DNA from: Gemmatimonadota bacterium
GTDB lineage: Bacteria > Latescibacterota > UBA2968 > UBA8231
Reading direction: 5' to 3'
Assembly (NCBI GenBank): GCA_026706165.1
Contig: JAPOZF010000223.1
Span: 1 to 10,205 of the forward strand
DNA: 10,205 bases
The notes beneath the pieces were generated by a model, which did no database searches, had not been told where the DNA came from, and saw only the letters and a program-made list of their open reading frames with translations. Shown piece after piece: positions 1 to 5,927 of this stretch; the first letter of the stretch is position 1, and every line of letters starts with the position of its first letter. Both the position numbers and the translations under genes were made by a program.

Positions 1-1
1 C

Positions 2-217
2 GTGGAGGAGAACAGTCTCAGCAACGGAGTCATGGTGACCCTCGACGAGCAGGCCCTCGGGAAGACGGCCGGCGAGGTCGTAGCGGCGCTGAAAGGGGAG
101 GACCCGGGCATCTGGACGCGCCGGTACGGTGCGCGCATCCGCGTTGCCGTGGCGCACCTGATAGAAGACGAGGTCGACACGGTCATCGGGCGTCTCAAGC
201 ACCACCTGAGAGGGTAA
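2..217 (+). CDS. C-terminal end of a SelA/DgaE-like PLP-dependent enzyme (partial, 5' end outside window)
   Basis: The frame is open to the left edge, so this is most likely the last ~71 residues of a longer gene and not a small ORF starting at the GTG at base 2. The tail reads ALKGEDPGIWTRR, then a short beta segment and a closing helix ending in VIGRLKHHL. This resembles the C-terminal small domain of the SelA-like fold-type I PLP family (L-seryl-tRNA(Sec) selenium transferase-related proteins and D-glucosaminate-6-phosphate ammonia lyases). That domain typically has 'L..GDPPI..R' followed by a final helix with 'RL'. The PLP lysine and the catalytic core lie outside the window, so substrate and even subfamily cannot be decided. 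True SelA is less likely than an ammonia-lyase-like relative, because most such genes in bacteria are not selenium enzymes. The stop is TAA at 215-217. Confidence 0.55.
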   Translation: MEENSLSNGVMVTLDEQALGKTAGEVVAALKGEDPGIWTRRYGARIRVAVAHLIEDEVDTVIGRLKHHLRG

Positions 218-230
218 ACGGCAACCCTCC

Positions 231-250
231 ATCTGTCTTCTGAAACAGAT
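231..250. repeat. short inverted repeat 3' of the SelA-like gene
   Basis: ATCTGT (231-236) and ACAGAT (245-250) are perfect complements with an 8-base loop. They lie 13 bases after the TAA of the + strand gene. The stem is short and AT-rich, with no T-run behind it, so it is at best a weak 3'-end structure for the upstream + strand transcript. Confidence 0.3.
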
Positions 251-292
251 ACGGCGTGCTCAAATGGCAAGCCAGGTGGAGCAGGTGGAGTC

Positions 293-325
293 GGAATAAA
301 GGTGAGTCAGGAAGAGAGACTCACC
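293..325 (-). terminator. rho-independent-like terminator for the 877-aa protein gene
   Basis: GGTGAGTC (301-308) and GACTCACC (318-325) form a perfect 8-bp stem with a 9-base loop. Read on the - strand the stem is followed by TTTATTCC, a short T-rich tract, and it begins 7 bases past the TAG stop of the - strand gene. This fits an intrinsic terminator of that gene. The T tract is short, so efficiency is uncertain. On the + strand the stem is followed by GC-rich sequence, so a bidirectional role is less likely. Confidence 0.55.
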
Positions 326-332
326 GGCGCTG

Positions 333-2966
333 CTATATCTCGCCGGTGGCGGCGTAGATGCGCACCAGGGCGATCGACTCGCTTATCGTTTCCTCTTTGA
401 AGCTCTGGCGCTCCCATTGCAACCCCGCATTGAGAGTGAGCTTGTATCCGAGGTAGGCGGAAGAATTGGAGAACAGGCAGGCCAGGACCAGGCTGCGGAA
501 GTCGTCGGTGACACCGCTCTGGGGAATTTCCGGAACTTCTTCGAGGTTTTCGAAAACGCTGAACTCCAGGCCGAAGTCGAGCCAGGTCTCGGGAAGTATC
601 GAGTAGCGGGTTATCAGGAAAACCGTCTCCTGTATATCCCGCTTCAGTGGCAGACCGGCGCGGCTGGACAGCTCGCGCCTGAAAGTGCTTTTCCACTTGG
701 GATAGAAAGTCAGGCTCCCGCCCCAGTTGAACTCGTAGTCCGCCTTGTGGACCCAGCCGAAGAAGGAGCGGTTGCGCTTGAGGTCGGCCTGCTCCCCCCG
801 CTGCCGGTAGAAGTCCCATTTCAGCCTCGTCGAAAGGTTCGTCCTCGGAATGCCCAGGTACCTGGCGTCGAGATACATGGTGTTGATGAACGTATCCTGG
901 GCGTCGAGGGGATCGCTGAACCGCGACAGGCCCTCGGGATCGGTCCAGCGAAGGCGGTCCTCGGGGATGTTGTCCCTGGCGCTCCTGGCGTACTCGAACA
1001 GGGAGAACTGGAACCCGGGGTAGCGCCAGCGGCCGGTCAGCATCCCGTATAGAGTCCGGTTGCGGCGCCCGCTGGTCTGCTGCTTCTGAAACAGCCGTCC
1101 GGCCGTGGCGTTGAGGTTTTTTAGCAGCGCGAGACCGCCGTACACGTTGTATCCTTTGCGGTCCCGCTCGAACGGGTAGTCGGGAAGATCGTCGTCCTCG
1201 AAGCGGTCGACGATGGTGTTGTTGTTCATGTCGACGCCGAACAGGAATTCAGGGGCGTCGACTCCGTAACGAAGAAAGGGTTCGACGTAGTCCGGTTCCA
1301 GGTTCCGGTTCTGATTGAAGTCGGAAACGAAGTCGTTGTTCTCGTCGAGGCCGGGGAATATCTCGGAGTCCGTGCCGTTGATTGCCCCGATGTCGCCCAC
1401 GAACATGGTCTGTCCCGACTGACCGGCGCGGGTCCAGTCGGGGAAGCGGTCCTGGTCGTCGTTGTCGTCGACGAATTCGAAGCGATGGCGGGTATCCGCG
1501 CTGTAGTCGATGCCCCCGTCGGCGTTGGAGATGAAAGCCGACGTGTTGTAGTCGGGATCGATGGAGAAGACTTCCCCGTAGGCGAACCAGGGGGAGTAGG
1601 CCCAGGACGCCGTAGCGTAAGCCGCCTGACCTTTTTCTTCTATGGAATCGAGTTTGCGGAAGTTCTGGTTCGGATAGCGGCTGAAACGGCGGTTGAGGGC
1701 GTATTCGGCGCGCAGGTCGACTCCGCGCACGTTGGTCAGTTCGAAATCCATGCCCATCACTTCGTTGGCCGTCGGAAGGCCGTACTCGAACCGGAGAAAC
1801 CGCTGGTTGGAGCCGTCGACGATGTTGCCGCGGGCCTGGAATACCGGCAGAAAGATGTTCTCGCCCAGTCTGTCGAGCTGCTTGTTGGAGCTGACCTCGA
1901 CGCGGTAGTCGTTGGCCATGATCAGCTCGAATTCCAGCTTTTTCGCGTCGCGGAAGCTGGGGGTCTCATCGGTCGCCCGGAATTTGTTGCGGATGTCGTA
2001 GGTCAGCAGGACCGCGTCGGTTCCCCTTGCCTTGAGGACGCCGTCCTCGCGGATCCCGCCTTCGACCAGCGGTTCGATAGCCTGAACGGCGCCGTCGACC
2101 AGCACCCGCTCAAGGAAAAGGACCGCACCCGATTCGGGAGTCTCGGGGGAATCGTCGACAATCCGGATTACGATGGTTTCGATGTTGCCGGTGTTCTGCG
2201 ATTCGGTCAGGACTCCTTTGAGCGAGTTGTCGTCGAGGCTGACGTCGTTGTCGGCGTGGTGGGCGTTCACGTAGGTGAGGCCGAGAGACGCGAAGTCGCC
2301 GACCTGAGCTACGCCCCTTCCCGCCAGGATCCGGGTGGAGTTGCGCACGTTGACGTCGGTCCTGCTGACGGCGTCGGCGGGCGCGCTGGCGCGGGAGCTG
2401 ATAACCGTGAAGCCGTACTTGTCGGTCTGGAAATCCCACTGCATGCCGTTGAACACCGGCTTGGAGAACGTCAGCGGGGTCAACGTGGTGCGGATGCCGT
2501 CGCTGACCGTGAAGGAGGTGTGGAACTGGCCCTTGTGGGCGGACGAGACGACGAGGTTGCTGAACCAGGAGCGGTACTCCGTCGACTTGAAGATCCTGCT
2601 GCCTGCCGGAAGCGGGTTGTTTTCGGTCCAGTCGAAAATGCGCCAGCCCCGGGAGATGTACACTCCGAACGGGTTGTACTGCCTCGCTCCGTTGATCTCG
2701 GAGCTGACGTAGTTGAGGTAGGGAACGTTGGCGAAGTTGGAGTAATCCCAGCTCCGCCAGCGGTACTCGTAGTAGAGGTTTTGCGGGAGAAGCCACTTCC
2801 TGAGGATTGGAGCCATAGCTCCGGCGTGGCTTTCCGGGCCGTAGATGCCGACTTCGGCCACCTCGCGGTGGGCGGGCGGAAACTGCCCCTCCGCGACCTT
2901 GGGGACCATCGTCGCGGCCAATGATAATTGTATGAATAACAGTATGTTACGGGAATTGATCGACAT
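333..2966 (-). CDS. secreted / outer-membrane-type hypothetical protein with acidic calcium-loop-like motifs (877 aa)
   Basis: I do not recognise a named family. The frame extends further upstream, but I chose the ATG at 2966 because it gives a signal peptide directly. MSINSRN is followed by a hydrophobic stretch (about residues 8-20) and a likely signal-peptidase site near AEG-Q at 26-28. This start also sits just downstream of a good promoter. The body is rich in aromatic residues and in alternating polar/hydrophobic strands (for example 130-200 and 630-870), which suggests beta structure, possibly a barrel. The last residue is Ile and not the aromatic residue usual for BAM-inserted barrels. 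Residues 499-600 are strongly acidic with three spaced loops (D500-D506, D541-D549, D579-D587) of the form D-x-N-N-[DN]-x-[VI]-x-D, like EF-hand or thrombospondin-type calcium loops. The gene is monocistronic between a divergent promoter and a terminator-like hairpin. A surface or outer-membrane location is inference. Confidence 0.75.
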   Translation of the reverse strand: MSINSRNILLFIQLSLAATMVPKVAEGQFPPAHREVAEVGIYGPESHAGAMAPILRKWLLPQNLYYEYRWRSWDYSNFANVPYLNYVSSEINGARQYNPFGVYISRGWRIFDWTENNPLPAGSRIFKSTEYRSWFSNLVVSSAHKGQFHTSFTVSDGIRTTLTPLTFSKPVFNGMQWDFQTDKYGFTVISSRASAPADAVSRTDVNVRNSTRILAGRGVAQVGDFASLGLTYVNAHHADNDVSLDDNSLKGVLTESQNTGNIETIVIRIVDDSPETPESGAVLFLERVLVDGAVQAIEPLVEGGIREDGVLKARGTDAVLLTYDIRNKFRATDETPSFRDAKKLEFELIMANDYRVEVSSNKQLDRLGENIFLPVFQARGNIVDGSNQRFLRFEYGLPTANEVMGMDFELTNVRGVDLRAEYALNRRFSRYPNQNFRKLDSIEEKGQAAYATASWAYSPWFAYGEVFSIDPDYNTSAFISNADGGIDYSADTRHRFEFVDDNDDQDRFPDWTRAGQSGQTMFVGDIGAINGTDSEIFPGLDENNDFVSDFNQNRNLEPDYVEPFLRYGVDAPEFLFGVDMNNNTIVDRFEDDDLPDYPFERDRKGYNVYGGLALLKNLNATAGRLFQKQQTSGRRNRTLYGMLTGRWRYPGFQFSLFEYARSARDNIPEDRLRWTDPEGLSRFSDPLDAQDTFINTMYLDARYLGIPRTNLSTRLKWDFYRQRGEQADLKRNRSFFGWVHKADYEFNWGGSLTFYPKWKSTFRRELSSRAGLPLKRDIQETVFLITRYSILPETWLDFGLEFSVFENLEEVPEIPQSGVTDDFRSLVLACLFSNSSAYLGYKLTLNAGLQWERQSFKEETISESIALVRIYAATGEI

Positions 2967-2991
2967 GCGGAGCGCAGTCCAGATGCCAAGT

Positions 2992-3020
2992 GATATAGGG
3001 CGAAATCCCCCTTCCGTCAA
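2992..3020 (-). promoter_or_regulatory. sigma70-like promoter for the 877-aa secreted protein gene
   Basis: On the - strand there is TTGACG (3020-3015; 5 of 6 to consensus), a 17-base spacer, and TATATC (2997-2992; 4 of 6). The predicted transcript would start near 2985 and leave a leader of about 19 bases before the ATG at 2966. A small inverted repeat (CCCTT 3009-3013 / AAGGG 3019-3023) overlaps the -35 box and could be an operator. Confidence 0.55.
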
Positions 3021-3093
3021 GGGATACTTCCCGCCCGGAACGGTCGCCTCCCGGTCACCGGGTCGGGGCATCCGGCAACGGGGGGAAGGGGAT

Positions 3094-3121
3094 TTGACGG
3101 GGGGCCCCGATCCGCCATATT
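3094..3121 (+). promoter_or_regulatory. candidate promoter for the M19 dipeptidase, possibly giving a leaderless mRNA
   Basis: TTGACG (3094-3099) is followed after 16 bases by CATATT (3116-3121; 4 of 6 to TATAAT). The start codon is at 3130, so transcription would begin at or within a few bases of the ATG. No Shine-Dalgarno-like sequence is present in the bases before the ATG, which fits a leaderless start. The spacer contains the palindrome GGGGCCCC (3101-3108). The -10 match is moderate, so this is a candidate only. Confidence 0.4.
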
Positions 3122-3129
3122 CGGCGACC

Positions 3130-4209
3130 ATGAAGCTGCTGTTCGACGGCCACCTCGACCTCGCGCTCTTCGCCCTGGCCTGGAACCGGGACATAACCGA
3201 GACCACCTCCCGGATCAACCGGCGCGAAGACCACATGTCCGGGTTCGGCCGCGGCTGCGCCAACGCCAGCCTGCCGGAAATGCGCCGCGGGGGCGTGGCC
3301 GTCTGCGTCTCCACTGTCGCCGCCAGGGCCAACAGGGAGGTGCAGCCCGCCGAGGGCCACAAGCGCACCGACCTCGATTTCGGCACCCGGGCCATGGCCT
3401 GCGCCTGGGCCCAGGGGCAGCTCGCCTACTACCGCGCCCTGCAGCGGCAGGGAGAGGTCGCCCTGATCGCCTCCGCGGCCGGGTTGCGGTCCCACTGGCA
3501 GAGCTGGAGCCAGGCGGAAACCAGGGACGACCTGCCCGTCGGCATCATCGTATCGATGGAATGCGCCGACCCCATCGTCGAGCCCGCGCAGGCCGCCGAC
3601 TGGTACGCCGACGGGGTGCGCTCGGTCAGCCTCGCCCACTTCGGACCGGGTCACTACGCCCAGGGCACCGGAGCCGACGGGCCGTTGACCCGCAAAGGGT
3701 TCGAGCTGCTGCGCGAGTTCGAGAGGGCCGGCATGGTCCTCGATCTCACGCACACCGCCGACCGGGCCTTCTTTCAGGCCCTGGATTCCTTCGGCGGTCC
3801 GGTCATCGCCAGCCACACCAACTGCCGCGCCCTAGTTCCCGGAGACCGCCAGTTTTCCGACGAGCAGCTGAAGCTGCTGATCGAGCGGGACGCCGTCGTC
3901 GGCTCCGCTTTCGACGCCTGGATGCTGGTGCCGGGCTGGGTGGTCTACGAGTCCGAGCCCGGGGACCTGCGGATGGAGAAGGTGGTCGACCATATCGACC
4001 ACGTCTGCCAGCTCGCCGGCAACGCCTGCCACGCGGCCATCGGCACGGACACCGGCACCACCGACCACATGCCCGTGGATTACCGGACCAGCGCCGACCT
4101 GCGCGGAGTCGAGGAGATTCTCGACGGCCGCGGCTACTCCGACGGCGATATCGACCGCATCCTGCACCTGAACTGGCTGGAGTTCTTTCTCCGCCACCTG
4201 CCGCAGTAG
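3130..4209 (+). CDS. membrane dipeptidase family protein (peptidase M19, renal-dipeptidase type), 359 aa
   Basis: This is a zinc-dependent amidohydrolase-fold enzyme. M19 members hydrolyse dipeptides, often accepting D-residues at the C-terminal side, and some act on other amides. The metal ligands are present in family order: H8 and D10 (in FDGHLD near the N-terminus), bridging E144 (MECAD), H208 (DLTHT), H229 with R233 (SHTNCRA), and D307 (IGTD). The C-terminal LNWLEFF (347-353) corresponds to the family's 'G.N.lR' end, with the glycine and arginine lost. The usual 'GSDFDG' after the fifth ligand reads GTDTGTTDH, so substrate preference may differ. The ATG at 3130 puts the first ligands at residues 8-10, as expected. 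The upstream in-frame extension is low-complexity GC-rich sequence and unlikely to be coding. There is no signal peptide or lipobox, so the enzyme is probably cytoplasmic despite the family name. A transporter follows immediately, which suggests linked uptake or export and hydrolysis. Confidence 0.9.
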   Translation: MKLLFDGHLDLALFALAWNRDITETTSRINRREDHMSGFGRGCANASLPEMRRGGVAVCVSTVAARANREVQPAEGHKRTDLDFGTRAMACAWAQGQLAYYRALQRQGEVALIASAAGLRSHWQSWSQAETRDDLPVGIIVSMECADPIVEPAQAADWYADGVRSVSLAHFGPGHYAQGTGADGPLTRKGFELLREFERAGMVLDLTHTADRAFFQALDSFGGPVIASHTNCRALVPGDRQFSDEQLKLLIERDAVVGSAFDAWMLVPGWVVYESEPGDLRMEKVVDHIDHVCQLAGNACHAAIGTDTGTTDHMPVDYRTSADLRGVEEILDGRGYSDGDIDRILHLNWLEFFLRHLPQ

Positions 4210-4210
4210 G

Positions 4211-5062
4211 ATTCCCATCAGCTCCACCCTGCTTCTCGTTCTGGCGGTCGTTACCTCCTTCCTGTTCGGCCAGCTCTTCAAGTGGTCGCAGCGCCGCGGC
4301 TGCTTCGGACCGTTGGTGGTCACCGTCAACTACCTGGTCGCCGCCGCGGTCCTGGCGGCGTACCTGCAGTGGCGGGGCGGAATCGAGCTGGGGTCCACGG
4401 TGGTCCTCGTCGGGGGAGTAACCGGGTTTTCCTTCATGGTCTCGATGTTCCTGATGACCCGGGCGCTCGAGGTTTCCGACGCCGCCGTCGTCCTCACCGC
4501 CTTCCGCCTGTCGATCGTCGTGCCGATCGCCGTTTCCGTGCTGTTGTGGAACGAGGAGATATCGGCGCGGCAGCTCGCCGGCGTTTCAATGGCGATGGTT
4601 TCGCTGGCGATGATGAGTGCGGGAACAAGAGGCCTCGGGATGCGGGGGTTGGTGCCGCAGGCCGCTCTGGCGTTCTCGGTCTGTCTGCTCCAGGGTGTGA
4701 GCCACACCTGCGTGCGCTGGGTGCATCACGCCGGCCTGGACGGCCATGAACTCGAGGTGCTGCTGGTGACCACCGGCAGCGCCGGCCTCCTCGGGGCCTT
4801 GGTCCTGGGGTTCGCGGGCAGGCTCCCGACCTGGGACGGGGTGCGCATGGGGGCCGGTATCGGCGTCTTCAACGCCCTGGCGCTGGCGATCTTCCTCGTC
4901 ACCCTGGCGCGCATGTCAAGCGCCCAGTTTTTCCCGATCACCGGCTGCGCCGTGGTGATCATGGACATCCTGTTCGCCCGCGCGGTCTGGCGGGAAAGGG
5001 TTTCCCCGCTTACCGCCGCAGGGGCCGCGGCCGGCGCCGGGTCGATGCTGCTGGTGTTCTGA
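4211..5062 (+). CDS. EamA/DMT-superfamily transporter (about 280 aa, start codon uncertain)
   Basis: This is an inner-membrane permease of the drug/metabolite transporter superfamily, with two EamA repeats and about ten helices. The end of the first repeat carries the typical pattern (ALEVSDAAVVLTAFRLS, then LLWNEEISARQLAG). The second repeat ends with RMSSAQFFPITG, then VWRERVSPLTAAGAAAG. The first ATG/GTG/TTG-type codon in frame is TTG at 4313, but starting there would remove helix 1. The same frame upstream from 4211 encodes SSTLLLVLAVVTSFLFG and QLFKWSQRRG, a clear first helix and loop, and is closed by a stop at 4169. Initiation is therefore probably at a rare codon, ATT 4211, ATC 4217 (behind AGTAGG) or CTG 4229. 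The alternative is a small sequence error. The gene lies 1-20 bases after the dipeptidase stop, so the two are probably translationally coupled. The substrate cannot be read from sequence. Confidence 0.85.
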   Translation: MPISSTLLLVLAVVTSFLFGQLFKWSQRRGCFGPLVVTVNYLVAAAVLAAYLQWRGGIELGSTVVLVGGVTGFSFMVSMFLMTRALEVSDAAVVLTAFRLSIVVPIAVSVLLWNEEISARQLAGVSMAMVSLAMMSAGTRGLGMRGLVPQAALAFSVCLLQGVSHTCVRWVHHAGLDGHELEVLLVTTGSAGLLGALVLGFAGRLPTWDGVRMGAGIGVFNALALAIFLVTLARMSSAQFFPITGCAVVIMDILFARAVWRERVSPLTAAGAAAGAGSMLLVF

Positions 5063-5063
5063 A

Positions 5064-5918
5064 TCAGGCGCGGCCGGGGGTGCGCCCGTTCAGCAGCGCC
5101 TCGATGTTCTCGCCAGGGTGGCTCGGAGGTCCGAGGAGGGCGCGCTCCAGCGCCGACAGCTCGATCTCCTCCCACTGGGGGTTGTAGCTGTGGAGGTGGG
5201 ACGAAGGGGAGTAGAGGTAGCGCAGCAGCCGCCGTTCGTGGGCGGCTTTCCAGGGCAGGGTCCCGTGGGTGAGGGCCTCGGTGAAGATCACCGCGTCGCC
5301 GGCCCGCATCGGGATATGGCGGATGCACCCGAGGTCGACTTCGAGGCGGCGCACTTCCAGGGGGCAGAGGTAGTTGGCCTTGTGGCTCCCCGGGATGCAG
5401 GCGAAGCCCCCGTCCTCAGGACCGACCTCGCTGAGGGAGTAGCTCACCGACACCAGGCCGTTGTTCATGCGCCCGTTCTCGAAGCGGTGGTAGAAGACGT
5501 CGCGCATGTGGTCGAGTTCGGGGGTGCCCCCGCCGTGGAAGATGAACCCCTCGCTGCCCCGGGTCATGCTGATGCCCGCGGTGCCTGCCATGCGGAAGCG
5601 GGGGCCGATCACCTCCACCATTGCCCGCAGGATGCCGGGCAGGGCGACGACTTCCCGGAACACCCTGCGCCAGGGCTCCTCCCAGAACAGGAAGTTGCCG
5701 AAGTCGCCGCGGCCGTGGTCCCCCACGAGGCCTTCGGCGGCGCGCCCGCCCTGCTCCTCGAGGCTGCCGTCGAGTGCCTGCTCGCGGGTGCGGATGTGGA
5801 TCTGGTCGCGGTTGTGATCGATCGCCTCGTTCATGGCATCGACCTGGGCCGGGGTCAGCGCCCCGGGGACGAGGATGTAGCCGTTGAGATCGAAAAGGTA
5901 CTTCTCGTATTCGGTCAT
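5064..5918 (-). CDS. phytanoyl-CoA dioxygenase (PhyH)-like protein 1, HGG variant, 284 aa
   Basis: This has the double-stranded beta-helix fold of Fe(II)/2-oxoglutarate oxygenases. The start MTEYEKYLFDLNGYILVPG is the typical PhyH entry ('F..nGyl.l.g.l'). The PGSH loop lies at 176-179, the distal iron ligand H218 in THGTLPW, and R229/R230 follow as the likely 2-oxoglutarate anchor. Where the family has H-x-D, this protein has H128-G129-G130, so the carboxylate ligand is missing. In known enzymes that replacement goes with halide binding and halogenation. It could also mean an altered or absent metal site. This is the last gene of the - strand operon, 9 bases after the 643-aa gene, with GGAG just before the ATG. 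It is longer than its two paralogues, with an extra C-terminal tail of about 25 residues. Its stop is one base from the stop of the convergent transporter gene. Confidence 0.88.
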   Translation of the reverse strand: MTEYEKYLFDLNGYILVPGALTPAQVDAMNEAIDHNRDQIHIRTREQALDGSLEEQGGRAAEGLVGDHGRGDFGNFLFWEEPWRRVFREVVALPGILRAMVEVIGPRFRMAGTAGISMTRGSEGFIFHGGGTPELDHMRDVFYHRFENGRMNNGLVSVSYSLSEVGPEDGGFACIPGSHKANYLCPLEVRRLEVDLGCIRHIPMRAGDAVIFTEALTHGTLPWKAAHERRLLRYLYSPSSHLHSYNPQWEEIELSALERALLGPPSHPGENIEALLNGRTPGRA

Positions 5919-5927
5919 GGCTCCGGA

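Noticed and set aside
324..346. Second hairpin CCGGCG (324-329) / CGCCGG (341-346)
   Set aside because: It overlaps the stop codon of the secreted-protein gene, has an 11-base loop and no T-run, and competes with the better stem at 301-325. It is probably chance in GC-rich DNA.
1485..2924. 479-aa + strand frame
   Set aside because: It is antisense to the secreted protein, with a Val/Gly/Asp-rich composition and no motif. The - strand frame has a signal peptide, promoter and terminator.
2845..3129. Upstream extension of the dipeptidase
   Set aside because: It would overlap the divergent gene and both promoter candidates, and would move the conserved metal ligands away from the N-terminus.
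2967..3395. Upstream extension of the 877-aa secreted protein to an earlier start
   Set aside because: The extra 143 residues would overlap the start of the dipeptidase gene in antisense, carry no domain and bury the signal peptide inside the protein.
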